The translations under genes were made by a program, and so were the position numbers. The notes beneath the pieces are model-generated. The model was not told the origin of the DNA. It did no database searches and saw only the letters and a program-made list of their open reading frames with translations. Below are positions 39,873 to 48,954 of a stretch of 64,000 nt of DNA, one piece after another. Origin of the DNA: Hominenteromicrobium mulieris (GTDB taxonomy: Bacteria > Bacillota > Clostridia > Oscillospirales > Acutalibacteraceae); NCBI RefSeq assembly GCF_020687165.1, contig NZ_JAJEQC010000003.1; one strand, 5' to 3'. Each line of letters starts with the position of its first letter. Within the stretch, counting starts at the first letter, position 1.

Positions 39873-41141
39873 TTAGAGATTCAAAAAGCCCGCGTTCAGC
39901 ATGGACTGTGCCGCCAAAATCGCACCGAGGCGGCCGCTGTTGAAGTTCACACCGCCCTGCATCCATGCCGCAAACGGCTCACGCAGCGGTGCGTCCGCAG
40001 AAAGCTCAATGGACGAGCCAAACGTGAACGAGCCGGACGCCATGATGACGTCGCAGTCGTAGCCCGGCATGGGGCTCGGCTCCGGCACAACGAAGGAATC
40101 GACCGGCGCGCCCTGCTGAATGCCGCGGATAAATGCGCACAGTGCCTCGCGCTCGCGCAGCTGCACCGCCTGAATAATATCCGCGCGCGGCTCATCGTAG
40201 CGCGGGGTCACGTCAAAGCCGAAGCCCTCGAACAGCGCCGCCGTGAACACAGCGGTCTTTAAGGCTTCACCCGTGACGTTCGGCGCGTGGAACGTGCCCA
40301 TGAAAAGCTCGCGGTTGTTGCCGAGCGTGCAGCCAATCTCACGACCCGTACCCGGGGTCGTCAGGCGATACGCGCAGCTTTCAATAAGGTCGCGGCGGCC
40401 CGCAATGTAGCCGCCCGTCGGCGCAATGCCGCCGCCCGGATTTTTGATGAGCGAACCCGCCATAAGGTCTGCGCCCACAGCCGTCGGCTCCATTTTCTGC
40501 ACATACTCGCCGTAGCAGTTATCCACCATGACAATGCAGTCCGGCGCACGGCGCTTTGCGATCTTTACAATGCGCTCGATCTCCTCCACCGTCAGGGACG
40601 GGCGCAGGCTGTACCCGCGGGAGCGCTGAATGTACACCATGCGGTGCTTCGGCGTGATGGCCGTCTCCATGCCGTCATAGTCAGGCGTGCCGTCCGGCAG
40701 CAGGTCAAGCTGCTCGTAGTTTATGCCGAACTCCTTTAACGAGCCGTTGCCGTCGCCCGTAATGCCGATCACGCCGCGCAGCGTATCATACGGCATGCCG
40801 GTAACGCTCAGCATCGTATCGCCCGGGCGCAGAACGCCAAAAAGCGCTACGGTAAGCGTATGCGTGCCGCTGACAAAATTATAGCGGCACAGCGCGTCCT
40901 CCGCACCGAGGGCACGCGCGTACACTTCGTCCAGCACGTCGCGGCCGCGGTCGCCATAGCCGTAGCCTGTCGTTGCCACAAAGTGGCTCTCGCTGACACC
41001 TGCCTGCATGAACGCAGCCTGCATCTTCTCCTGATTATACCGCTGTGTTTCGGAAATTTTCGCAAGGTACGGCGCAGCCTTCTGCTCCGCTTCCTCCGCC
41101 GCCTTCAGCACGCGGTCATCAATTTTAAAAAACTCGTACAT
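39873..41141 (-). CDS. Methionine gamma-lyase-like PLP enzyme (YnbB family)
   Basis: 422 residues from ATG 41141. The family (often labelled aluminium resistance protein, Met_gamma_lyase) is a PLP-dependent fold type I enzyme common in Firmicutes. PLP-site features are the GYGYGDRGRD loop (residues 60-68), VMVDNCYGE, and Lys233 in GSLIKNPGGG as probable Schiff-base residue. The true substrate has not been established; cysteine or methionine catabolism is the database assumption. It lies 49 bases after the GNAT gene in a run of minus-strand genes with the M42 peptidases, which fits amino acid use. Confidence 0.88.
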   Translation of the reverse strand: MYEFFKIDDRVLKAAEEAEQKAAPYLAKISETQRYNQEKMQAAFMQAGVSESHFVATTGYGYGDRGRDVLDEVYARALGAEDALCRYNFVSGTHTLTVALFGVLRPGDTMLSVTGMPYDTLRGVIGITGDGNGSLKEFGINYEQLDLLPDGTPDYDGMETAITPKHRMVYIQRSRGYSLRPSLTVEEIERIVKIAKRRAPDCIVMVDNCYGEYVQKMEPTAVGADLMAGSLIKNPGGGIAPTGGYIAGRRDLIESCAYRLTTPGTGREIGCTLGNNRELFMGTFHAPNVTGEALKTAVFTAALFEGFGFDVTPRYDEPRADIIQAVQLREREALCAFIRGIQQGAPVDSFVVPEPSPMPGYDCDVIMASGSFTFGSSIELSADAPLREPFAAWMQGGVNFNSGRLGAILAAQSMLNAGFLNL

Positions 41142-41190
41142 AGTAAACCCGCTTTCGCAAACGCAAAAGCCTTCCTTTATCTGAATTATT

Positions 41191-41904
41191 TTAATTGCAT
41201 AATTTTCCCTGCGCCCATGCGCCGCACGGTTTATAGCCCAAAGCGTCATAAAACGCCTCGTTTTTGCGTTCTTCGCGCAGGATATACACCGTGCCGCTCG
41301 GCAGCATTCGCTCTATTTTTCGGACAACCGCCGTGCCAAGCCCCCTGCGGTGAAATTTCGGCAGCACCGCCACAGCAGAAATGAGGCTCGCGCTTTCGCC
41401 GAGCACTGCTGCAGCCACGGCGACGGTCTTCCCATTTGCCGAAACACCCGCGCAGCGCACCGTGCCGTGCCGCATGCGGTGGGATAAATCGAGGTAAAAC
41501 GGCTCGAACTCCCCCACCATGCCGTTTGCTTTCAGCACAGCATAAATCTCTCTCGGAGAAATTTCCTCCGCAGGCTGCACAGTCCCATTTCGCAGCACTT
41601 TTTGCAAAATCGCGCCGCTTTCGGTGATGTTTAGCCCCAGCTTTTCGGCATTCTCCGCGCTGCACACGACTTCATTTGTGCCCACCGCACTCAAAAACGC
41701 ACGCGCCTCGTCCGCGTCGGTGATCTCCCCCGCAATGCAGACGGAGCCGTCCGTTTTTCCGTAGGCGGCTTCCCCGTCCGTCCAAAACTGCGCGAACGAC
41801 TGATGGAAGCCATACGCCTGCGCTTTAGACCGGATTTGGCAGCCAAACGGAGAACTTCCGCACGACATAGAGAGCGCTTCTAAATTTTCCGCAAGACGGA
41901 TCAT
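41191..41904 (-). CDS. GNAT family N-acetyltransferase
   Basis: 237 residues. The C-terminal half is a GNAT domain: the acetyl-CoA loop appears as VLPKFHRRGLGTAVV (near residues 183-197), followed by an acceptor-side strand and REERKNEAFYDALGYKPCG. The N-terminal ~110 residues form a less conserved domain (VCSAENAEKLGL region) seen in two-domain GNATs of clostridia. The substrate is unknown. Its start overlaps the stop of the M42 peptidase gene (TAATG), indicating translational coupling and suggesting a link with peptide or amino-acid metabolism. Confidence 0.82.
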   Translation of the reverse strand: MIRLAENLEALSMSCGSSPFGCQIRSKAQAYGFHQSFAQFWTDGEAAYGKTDGSVCIAGEITDADEARAFLSAVGTNEVVCSAENAEKLGLNITESGAILQKVLRNGTVQPAEEISPREIYAVLKANGMVGEFEPFYLDLSHRMRHGTVRCAGVSANGKTVAVAAAVLGESASLISAVAVLPKFHRRGLGTAVVRKIERMLPSGTVYILREERKNEAFYDALGYKPCGAWAQGKLCN

Positions 41905-42932
41905 TACAGCTTGCCGCCGGAAATTTCCGCCATCATCAGCACCATCAGGTCAATGACCGCCTCTATGTCCTTTTCGGTCGTCATCGCGATCGCGCTGTGG
42001 ATATAGCGGCACGGGTGCGAGATCGTCAGCGTCTTCACGCCGCCGCGGGAAACGTGAATGGTGCCCGCGTCTGTGCCGCCGGCACGCACGGTCTTCGGCT
42101 GCACCGGAATATTGTTTTCTTTACCGAGCGCCATCGCGCGGCGGAAATAATCCTTCGGGTAAACGGTACGCATATCCGTAAGGGAAATGACTGCGCCGCC
42201 GCCCATTTTGCACGCTGCGTCCGTCGGGCTCACACCGGGAATATCGCCCGCCGTCGTGCCCTCCAGCACAAGCGCCGCATCGGGCTCCAGAATATACGCC
42301 GCCGTGCCCGCGCCGCGCAGGCCAATCTCCTCCTGCGTGGAGAAGACGAAATACGTGTCGTATTCGAGCGGGCGCTGCATCAGCGTGATAAGCGCAAAGC
42401 AGCCCACGCGGTCATCGAGCGCCTTCGCCTTCACCGTACCGTGCACGTGCTCAAAGAACGGCACAAAGCACGCGTTGTCGCCAATCTGCACCAATGTCTC
42501 GGCTTGCTCACGTGTATCTGCGCCGATGTCGATGGCGAGTTCGTTCACGGGCACGGGCTTTTCAAATTCGTCGCCCTTAAGCAAATGCACCGGCTTTGCG
42601 CAGATGACACCCGGCGTTTTGCCGTCCACCAGCACATCGCGGCCGGAGAGCACCTCCGGGCGGATATTGCCGACCGTCGTGAACTTCAAAAGGCCGTTTT
42701 CCATTATGTTCGTGATGACAAAGCCCACTTCGTCCATGTGAGCGCAGAGCATCAGCTTCTTCTCGGGACGCTTTTCGCCCTTTTTAAACGCCAGAATGTT
42801 GCCGAGCGGCGAAATGTGAATCTCGTCCGCATACGGCTCAATTTCACTTAAGATCACGCTGCGCACATCGTCTTCCTCGCCGGAAACACCGATGGTGCGG
42901 GTAAGCTTTTTCAGAATTTCATAGTTAAGCAT
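41904..42932 (-). CDS. M42 family metallopeptidase, second of a tandem pair
   Basis: 342 residues from ATG 42932, which overlaps the upstream peptidase gene by eight bases (ATGCTTAA). M42 enzymes form large tetrahedral aminopeptidases (TET/FrvX type) with two metals. Ligand motifs are seen in order: CAHMDEVGFVI, ALDDRVGCF, STQEEIGLRGAGT (catalytic Glu pair), an Asp in VLEGTTAGDIPG region and the final His in SHPCRYIHSAIAM. It is cytoplasmic and processes peptides. It is similar in length to its neighbour but clearly diverged, so the pair may have different specificities or form mixed complexes. Confidence 0.94.
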   Translation of the reverse strand: MLNYEILKKLTRTIGVSGEEDDVRSVILSEIEPYADEIHISPLGNILAFKKGEKRPEKKLMLCAHMDEVGFVITNIMENGLLKFTTVGNIRPEVLSGRDVLVDGKTPGVICAKPVHLLKGDEFEKPVPVNELAIDIGADTREQAETLVQIGDNACFVPFFEHVHGTVKAKALDDRVGCFALITLMQRPLEYDTYFVFSTQEEIGLRGAGTAAYILEPDAALVLEGTTAGDIPGVSPTDAACKMGGGAVISLTDMRTVYPKDYFRRAMALGKENNIPVQPKTVRAGGTDAGTIHVSRGGVKTLTISHPCRYIHSAIAMTTEKDIEAVIDLMVLMMAEISGGKL

Positions 42933-43956
42933 TCGGCTGCGCCTCCTTATCCGTGATATACGCCGCGATGAGCTTTGCAATGTTCTCCATATCCTCAAAA
43001 TCGCAGATCTCCGCCGGGGTGTGCATGTTGCGCTGCGGCACGGAGATGAGCCCCGTGCGCACGCCGCCGCGGGTGGTACTGATCTCGTCGCAGTTCGTAC
43101 CCGTTCTGCCGCCCATAGCTTCCAGCTGATACGGGATATTTTCGCGCTTTGCGAGCTCGACAAGCTTTTTGCTGATTTTTCTGTCCAGCGCCGCGGAGAA
43201 GCCGATCATCGGCCCTTTGCCGAGCTCTGCGGTAAGCATGCTCTCCGCGTCCGGCTGCTTTGCGAACGAAACGTCCACGGCAATGGCCTCGGTGGGCTCA
43301 AGTGCATACGCAGAGACCTGCGCGCCCTGCCCGCCGACCTCCTCCTTTGTGGAGCACAGCACCATAACGCAGCAATCGGGGTTCTGTTCATTTGCAAGCT
43401 GTGCGGCGCGGATGACGCACGCGCAGCCCGCACGGTCGTCGAGCGCCGTGCCCGTGATGCGGTTGCCCATGAGCTTTTTCAGCGGGCGCGTCAGTGCGGC
43501 GCGGTCGCCGACAGCGACGAGTTTCTCCACTTCCTCTTTCGGAAGCCCTAAGTCAATGCACTGCTCCGCAACGGGCTTTATCTTATCATCTCCCTTTGCA
43601 AGGTGCGGCGGCAACGTGCAGCCGATGCCCGTGACGGTCTCCGTGCCGAACACGGCAACGGGGCTGCCCGGCAGCGTGCGGCGGTCCACACCGCCCACAT
43701 TCGTCACATGCAGAAAGCCGTTTTCGTCAATGTCCGTCACGATCATACCGATCTGGTCAATGTGCGCGTCCAGCAAAATGCGGCGCTTAGAACTCAAATC
43801 GCCGAAAATGCCCACAACGCCGCCAAGCTCGTTCTCACACACCTCTTTGCAGAAGCCGAGCTCCTTTTTCGCAACTTTGAACACGTCGTCCTCACAGCCG
43901 GATGTGCCGTGCTCTGCGCACAGCGCGCGGGTGAGGCGTTCAATCTCTTCAAACAT
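42925..43956 (-). CDS. M42 family metallopeptidase, first of a tandem pair
   Basis: 343 residues from ATG 43956 with AGGAGGG upstream; a longer in-frame extension would run through the secG terminator. Motifs: LDAHIDQIGMIV, ALDDRAGCA, CSTKEEVGGQGAQV (catalytic Glu pair), AVDVSFAKQPD with the metal Asp, and RNMHTPAEICDF with the last His ligand. It is an aminopeptidase or endoglucanase-like M42 protein; peptide trimming is most likely. It follows secG by about 100 bases after a terminator-like hairpin and leads M42-M42-GNAT, which are joined by overlaps. Confidence 0.94.
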   Translation of the reverse strand: MFEEIERLTRALCAEHGTSGCEDDVFKVAKKELGFCKEVCENELGGVVGIFGDLSSKRRILLDAHIDQIGMIVTDIDENGFLHVTNVGGVDRRTLPGSPVAVFGTETVTGIGCTLPPHLAKGDDKIKPVAEQCIDLGLPKEEVEKLVAVGDRAALTRPLKKLMGNRITGTALDDRAGCACVIRAAQLANEQNPDCCVMVLCSTKEEVGGQGAQVSAYALEPTEAIAVDVSFAKQPDAESMLTAELGKGPMIGFSAALDRKISKKLVELAKRENIPYQLEAMGGRTGTNCDEISTTRGGVRTGLISVPQRNMHTPAEICDFEDMENIAKLIAAYITDKEAQPNA

Positions 43957-43984
43957 GATATTCCCTCCTAAAGCCTGATTTATA

Positions 43985-44032
43985 AAAACAAAAGCCCCGC
44001 ATTCCGAATGGAGACCCATCGAAAAGCGAGGC
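43985..44032 (-). terminator. Terminator of secG
   Basis: On the minus strand GCCTCGC pairs with GCGGGGC (one G-U pair) around a long loop, followed by TTTTGTTTTT. Confidence 0.75.
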
Positions 44033-44052
44033 GCATTTCCGCAAGTATTCAC

Positions 44053-44301
44053 TTACTTTGTGAAATACATAATGATGTTGATCACAAGGACCAGCACAAA
44101 GAAGCCAATCGCAATGAACTTTGTCCAACGAGCAAGGAACGCATCCATGGAACGCGCCTTATTCTTGGAAAGGAACGTATCCGCGCCGCCGGTAATCGCG
44201 CCGAGGCTCTGCTGATGGCCTTCCTGCAACAGTACGACAACGATGATCGCCAGTGCGAAAAGAAGCAGAACGATACCGAAAATAATTTCAACAGCACCCA
44301 T
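44053..44301 (-). CDS. secG: Preprotein translocase subunit SecG
   Basis: 82 residues with two membrane helices (about 3-25 and 60-79), the size and topology of SecG, a non-essential subunit of the SecYEG channel. The block VLLQEGHQQSLGAITGGADTFL between the helices matches the family motif (VLLQ..K..GL.....G..D.L). GAGGAGG precedes the ATG. It has its own promoter and terminator. In other Firmicutes secG often precedes rnr and smpB; that is not the case here. Confidence 0.94.
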   Translation of the reverse strand: MGAVEIIFGIVLLLFALAIIVVVLLQEGHQQSLGAITGGADTFLSKNKARSMDAFLARWTKFIAIGFFVLVLVINIIMYFTK

Positions 44302-44355
44302 ATATTTTACCTCCTCTTCAAGAGACTTAACGCTAATTTTATTCGTAGCTTAATT

Positions 44356-44384
44356 ATGATACCATACAAAGCGGGATTTTGCAA
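44356..44384 (-). promoter_or_regulatory. Promoter of secG
   Basis: Minus strand: TTGCAA (44379-44384), 17 bases, TATCAT (44356-44361), about 55 bases before the start. Confidence 0.7.
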
Positions 44385-44482
44385 CAGGATTTTTTGCTTT
44401 TTTCCTGCATATTCCGCCGTCCTACGTCCATACTGATACCAAGGCAGTCACAGTCAGGCGTTTGTGCGCGCCAAAACGGACC

Positions 44483-44593
44483 GTGCGGCAAAACCGCACT
44501 TTCGCGTCACACGAGCGGGGTCTTTCCCGGGCGGGCGGCGCAGTCCATGGTGCGGACTGTATGCTGCCCGCCCTTCAGTAGGACTGAACGCTC
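44483..44593. ncRNA. Structured element: three-way junction candidate downstream of the topoisomerase genes
   Basis: No gene fits between 44385 and 44657. GAGCG (44513-44517) closes with CGCTC (44589-44593) around two helices: GGGCGGGC (44529-44536) with GCCCGCCC (44566-44573) carrying an inner CAGTCC/GGACTG stem (44541-44546 with 44554-44559), and TTCAGT (44574-44579) with ACTGAA (44583-44588). A separate hairpin GTGCGG-CAAAA-CCGCAC lies at 44483-44499. All arms are perfect. It may be the 3' end of the topoisomerase message, an independent small RNA of either strand, or an intergenic repeat. It does not match SRP RNA, tmRNA or RNase P hallmarks. Confidence 0.5.
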
Positions 44594-44657
44594 CGCCGCG
44601 CAGGCCACACGCCTGCACAAACGGAACGCCAAACGGTCTTGCCGGAGGGCTGATTTT

Positions 44658-46886
44658 TTACAGCGAAATCTGCTCGCCGCCCTCCTCTCCGTTCGGCAGT
44701 GCGCCGAGCGCCGGAATCTTCTTTCTGTACCGCGACGGGTTCTGCAGCTCGTCTTCTTGGTAGATATGCGCGTCCGTAATGCGTTGGCCTTTTTTCAGGT
44801 TCATCACCGCCACGCCCTGCGTGCTCTTTGTCGTCTTCGGGGCGATGAGCGCCGTGTTCATGAGCAGTCGTCTGCCGCTTGAGGACGTCAGCAGCACATC
44901 GCAGTCTTCCGAAATTTGCAGCGCCGCCGCAAGCGGGGCCTTGTCGGAATACGCGTTAATGAGCTTTCTGCGGTTCGTCTTCGTGTAATAAGCGGAAAGC
45001 TCCACCTTGGCGACCTTGCCGTTATCGAAAACAAACAGCATGTAGCCCTTAAAGTCGGTCGTTACAGCCATGTACGCAGCGCTTTCGCCCTCGTCCATCT
45101 GCACGCGCGCAGGCACATATTCGCCCATCACGCTCGCTTTGGTGTCGGCAAAATCCGCCGCTTTCAGCTTGTAGACCTGCGCTTTGTCGGAGAAGAACAA
45201 AAGCTCCGCCGCGTTTGTCGATTCCATCTGTTGGGCAATCTCGTCTCCATCTTTTAATTTCTGGTCGCCGCCCATGCGCAGGGAAAGCGGGGTGATCTTC
45301 TTAAAGTAGCCTTCTTTCGTGAAAAACAGGTTCACCGGGTAATCCGGCACAGTCTCCACGGGCTCTTCTTCGGCAATTTCCTCCGCGTACAAAATATGGC
45401 TGCGGCGCGGCTGGCCGTACTTCTGCGCGATTTCATTCAGCTCGCGCACAATAATCGTCTTAATGCGCGTTTTTGAGGCCAAAATTGCCTCAAGGTCACG
45501 AATTTCTTCCTCTAAGCTGTTCACCTCTTCGGTGCGCTTTAAGATGAACTCGCGGTTTAAATGGCGCAAACGGATTTCCGCTACATATTCGGCCTGAATT
45601 TCGTCGATGCCAAAGCCGATCATAAGGTTCGGCACAACTTCGCTTTCTTCCTCGGTCTCACGCACAATGCGCACGGCTTTATCGATGTCGAGTAAGATTG
45701 CCTTGAGGCCGTAAAGCAAATGCAGCTTCTCTTTCTTCTTCGTGAGATCGTAGTGCGTTCTGCGGCGGACGCATTCCATTCTGAACGCCGTCCACTCCTC
45801 AAAGAGCTCACGCACACCCAGCACACGCGGAACGCCCGCGATGAGCACGTTAAAATTGCAGGAGAAGCTGTCCTCCAGCGTTGTCATGCGGAACAACCGC
45901 TGCATCAGCTTATCGGGGTCTGCGCCGCGCTTCAAGTCGATCGTGATCTTGAGTCCGTCCAGACCCGTCTCGTCTCGAATGTCGGTGATTTCCTTCACCT
46001 TGCCCTGCTTCACAAGGTCGATGACCTTTTCCACAATGGCTTCAATGGTCGTTGTCGGCGGAATCTGGGTAATGTCGATGCAGTTTGCGGATTTATCATA
46101 CGTGTAGCGCGAGCGCACCTTGATGCTGCCGCGGCCTGTTTTGTAGATCTGCTCCATCGCCGCGCGGTCGAAAATAATCTGCCCGCCGCCCGGGAAGTCC
46201 GGCGCCTGCATCGTCATAAAAATGTCGTGCTTCGGGTCACGGATGAGCTCTGCCGCCGTGGTGCACACTTCGGCGAGATTAAACGGGCAAATGGACGACG
46301 CCATGCCGACCGCAATGCCCGTGTTTGCGTTGACGAGCACCGAGGGGAACGCCGCCGGCAGCAGCGTTGGCTCTTTCATCGTACTGTCGTAATTGTCGAC
46401 AAAATCCACGGTGTCCTTGTCGATATCGCGGAACAGCTCGCGGCAGATGGGGTCAAGGCGCGCTTCCGTGTAACGGGAAGCCGCCCACGCCATGTCACGG
46501 GAATAAAACTTACCGAAGTTGCCCTTAGAGTCTACATACGGGTGCAAAAGCGCCTCGTAGCCGCGGGAAAGACGCACCATCGTGTCGTAAATCGCACTGT
46601 CGCCATGCGGGTTCAGCTTCATCGTCTGACCGACGATGTTCGCGCTTTTCGTGCGCGCCGAGCCGAGCAGGTTCATTTTGTACATCGTATAGAGAAGCTT
46701 TCTGTGCGAGGGCTTAAAGCCGTCGATCTCCGGGATGGCACGGGACATAATAACGCTCATCGCATACGGCATGTAGTTCTGCCGCAGCGTGTCGTTGATG
46801 TCCTGCGCCTGAATTTCACCCGCGCCCGCAATAAAGCCCTGCATCTTCGGCGTATTTTCTCTTTTCGGCTGTTTTTTTCTTGCCAT
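44658..46886 (-). CDS. parC: Type IIA DNA topoisomerase subunit A (ParC/GyrA-like)
   Basis: 742 residues. The breakage-reunion domain contains the catalytic Tyr139 in AASRYTEARL. The quinolone-determining region reads HGDSAIYD (residues 94-101), keeping Ser97 and Asp101 of the drug-sensitive type. A coiled-coil tower (about residues 390-490) and a C-terminal beta-pinwheel of DNA-wrapping repeats follow; the strict gyrase GyrA box was not seen, which favours topoisomerase IV-like activity (decatenation). The first ~20 residues are a short basic extension. It starts 26 bases after the B subunit gene stop and forms an operon with it. A separate gyrAB pair presumably lies elsewhere. Confidence 0.9.
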   Translation of the reverse strand: MARKKQPKRENTPKMQGFIAGAGEIQAQDINDTLRQNYMPYAMSVIMSRAIPEIDGFKPSHRKLLYTMYKMNLLGSARTKSANIVGQTMKLNPHGDSAIYDTMVRLSRGYEALLHPYVDSKGNFGKFYSRDMAWAASRYTEARLDPICRELFRDIDKDTVDFVDNYDSTMKEPTLLPAAFPSVLVNANTGIAVGMASSICPFNLAEVCTTAAELIRDPKHDIFMTMQAPDFPGGGQIIFDRAAMEQIYKTGRGSIKVRSRYTYDKSANCIDITQIPPTTTIEAIVEKVIDLVKQGKVKEITDIRDETGLDGLKITIDLKRGADPDKLMQRLFRMTTLEDSFSCNFNVLIAGVPRVLGVRELFEEWTAFRMECVRRRTHYDLTKKKEKLHLLYGLKAILLDIDKAVRIVRETEEESEVVPNLMIGFGIDEIQAEYVAEIRLRHLNREFILKRTEEVNSLEEEIRDLEAILASKTRIKTIIVRELNEIAQKYGQPRRSHILYAEEIAEEEPVETVPDYPVNLFFTKEGYFKKITPLSLRMGGDQKLKDGDEIAQQMESTNAAELLFFSDKAQVYKLKAADFADTKASVMGEYVPARVQMDEGESAAYMAVTTDFKGYMLFVFDNGKVAKVELSAYYTKTNRRKLINAYSDKAPLAAALQISEDCDVLLTSSSGRRLLMNTALIAPKTTKSTQGVAVMNLKKGQRITDAHIYQEDELQNPSRYRKKIPALGALPNGEEGGEQISL

Positions 46887-46912
46887 GCTTTACGCTTCCT
46901 TTCGTCAGAGCT

Positions 46913-48895
46913 TTAAGAAATATCGAGGTCGTCGAGGTACTCGCTGCCGTGGGTCGCAATGTAGTCCTTACGGCCCGTAAGATTATCGCCCAGCAGGATA
47001 TCAAACATCTGCGCCGTCATTTCGGCATCGCCGGGCTTCACCTGAATCAGCCTGCGCGTTTTCGGGTTCATCGTCGTCAGGTTCATCATGTCCGGGTCGT
47101 TTTCACCCAGACCTTTCGAGCGCTGAATCGTAAACTTCTGGCCCTCAAGCTGCGTCAAAAACTCGTCCTTTTCGCGCTCGTTGTACGCAAAATACGTCTT
47201 GTCCTTCGCCGTAATTTCATAAAGCGGCGATTCCGCAATGAACACCTTGTGCTCTTCGATAAGCTGCGGCGTCAAACGGTACAGCATCGTCAGCAGCAGC
47301 GTGCGGATCTGGAAGCCGTCCACGTCGGCATCGGTGCACAGGATGATCTTGCTCCAGCGCAGCGCGTTGATGTCGAACGACGCAATGGACTTGTTCGCCT
47401 TCGACTTTACCTGCACGCCGCAGCCGAGCACCTTAATGAGATCGGTGATGATCTCACTTTTGAAAATCTTGTCGTAATCCGCTTTCAGGCAGTTCAGAAT
47501 TTTGCCGCGAATCGGCATCACGGCCTGATAGTTCGGGTCGCGCGCCTGCTTGACCGCACCGAGAGCGGAATCGCCCTCCACGATAAAAATCTCACGCTCG
47601 GAAACATCCTTGCTGCGGCAGTCCACAAACTTCGCCACGCGCCCCGTGATATCCATTTTGGCCGTCAGCTTGCCCTTTAAGTTGAGGCGCGTTTTTTCGG
47701 CGTCCTCGCGGGAGCGCTTGTTGATAAGCACCTGTGCGCCGATTTTCTCCGCCTCAATGGGGTTTTCGATGAAATAAATTTCGAGATTATGGCGGAGCAT
47801 CTCCACCATCGCCTCCTGAATACCCTTGTTGTTGATGGCCTTCTTTGTCTGGTTCTCATAGGAGGTCATCGTGGAGAACGAGGACATGACGATAACAAGG
47901 CAATCCTCCACGTCCTGAAATTTAATTTTGCTTTCGGATTTATTATACTTGCCGTTCTGCTTCAAATACGCGTCAATCTGGTACACGAACGCGTTCTGCA
48001 CGGCCTTGTCCGGCGCGCCGCCGTATTCCAGCCAGCTCGAGTTGTGATAGTATTCCGTCAAATGCACGCGGTTAGAAAATGCTACCGCGGCGTTGATCTT
48101 CACATTGTAAAGCGGCAGGTCTTCGCGGTCGCGCACGCGCTTTTCGGACTGCCAGAACTGCACGGAGGTCAGCGCATCTTCGCCCGCCAGCTCGCGCACA
48201 TGATCTAAAATGCCGTTTTCGTAGCAGAATTCCGTCGTCTCGAATTTGCGCGGCGAAACTTCATTTTTGAAAATAAACTTCACGCCCGCGTTGACGATGG
48301 CCTGCCGCTTGATGATGTCCGTGTAATAGTCCGCCGGCACGTCAATGTCCGTAAACACCTTGATATCCGGCTTCCAGCGAATGCGCGAGCCCGTGGCCTT
48401 CTTGCCGTAAGGCTCCTTATTGAGTCCGCCTACGTTCTCACCGTGCTCAAAGTGCAGCGTATAGCGGAAGCCGTCGTAGCGAATATCCGCGTCCATGTAT
48501 TCGGAGGCATACTGCGTGGCGCACAGACCGAGACCATTCAGGCCCAGCGCGTAATCGTAGTTGCCGCCGTCATTGTTGTTATACTTGCCGCCCGCATACA
48601 TCTCGCAGAACACAAGCTCCCAATTGTAGCGCTCCTCACGCTTGTTGTAATCCACCGGGATGCCGCGGCCGTGGTCTTCCACCTCAACGGAATGGTCGGC
48701 ATAGCGCGTGACGGTGATCTCCTTGCCGTAGCCCTGGCGCGCCTCATCAATGGAGTTCGAGAGGATCTCGAAAATCGCGTGCTCGCAGCCGTCGAGACCG
48801 TCTGAGCCGAATATGACCGCCGGACGCAGACGTACACGGTCCGCGCCCTTCAGACTTTTGATGCTGTCGTTGCCGTAGGTTTGCTTTTTAGCCAT
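46913..48895 (-). CDS. parE: Type IIA DNA topoisomerase subunit B (ParE/GyrB-like)
   Basis: 660 residues. The GHKL ATPase domain begins VRLRPAVIFGSDGLDGCEHAIFEILSNSIDEA with the ATP-lid residues HGRGIPVD and LGLNGLGLCATQY. The transducer follows, then the TOPRIM domain with EGDSALGAVKQARDPNYQA, MPIRGKILNC and CTDADVDGFQIRTLLL, and the C-terminal IQRSKGLGENDPDMM. The FGSDGLDG stretch differs from the usual GMYIG of GyrB, typical of a divergent clostridial branch. It lies upstream of the A-subunit gene on the same strand, 26 bases apart. A terminator after ftsH separates it from the preceding operon. Confidence 0.9.
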   Translation of the reverse strand: MAKKQTYGNDSIKSLKGADRVRLRPAVIFGSDGLDGCEHAIFEILSNSIDEARQGYGKEITVTRYADHSVEVEDHGRGIPVDYNKREERYNWELVFCEMYAGGKYNNNDGGNYDYALGLNGLGLCATQYASEYMDADIRYDGFRYTLHFEHGENVGGLNKEPYGKKATGSRIRWKPDIKVFTDIDVPADYYTDIIKRQAIVNAGVKFIFKNEVSPRKFETTEFCYENGILDHVRELAGEDALTSVQFWQSEKRVRDREDLPLYNVKINAAVAFSNRVHLTEYYHNSSWLEYGGAPDKAVQNAFVYQIDAYLKQNGKYNKSESKIKFQDVEDCLVIVMSSFSTMTSYENQTKKAINNKGIQEAMVEMLRHNLEIYFIENPIEAEKIGAQVLINKRSREDAEKTRLNLKGKLTAKMDITGRVAKFVDCRSKDVSEREIFIVEGDSALGAVKQARDPNYQAVMPIRGKILNCLKADYDKIFKSEIITDLIKVLGCGVQVKSKANKSIASFDINALRWSKIILCTDADVDGFQIRTLLLTMLYRLTPQLIEEHKVFIAESPLYEITAKDKTYFAYNEREKDEFLTQLEGQKFTIQRSKGLGENDPDMMNLTTMNPKTRRLIQVKPGDAEMTAQMFDILLGDNLTGRKDYIATHGSEYLDDLDIS

Positions 48896-48954
48896 TCACC
48901 ATGTTCCTTTCCTCAAGCGGGCAAAATAATACCCGCACGGGATTGCCCATAAAC

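Noticed and set aside
44385..44657. SRP RNA, tmRNA or RNase P RNA in the secG-parC gap
   Set aside because: The SRP GGAAGC-type loop, the tmRNA tRNA-like end and the RNase P core sequences are absent.
45720..46916. 398-codon plus-strand open frame
   Set aside because: Antisense shadow of parC with His/Arg-rich composition.
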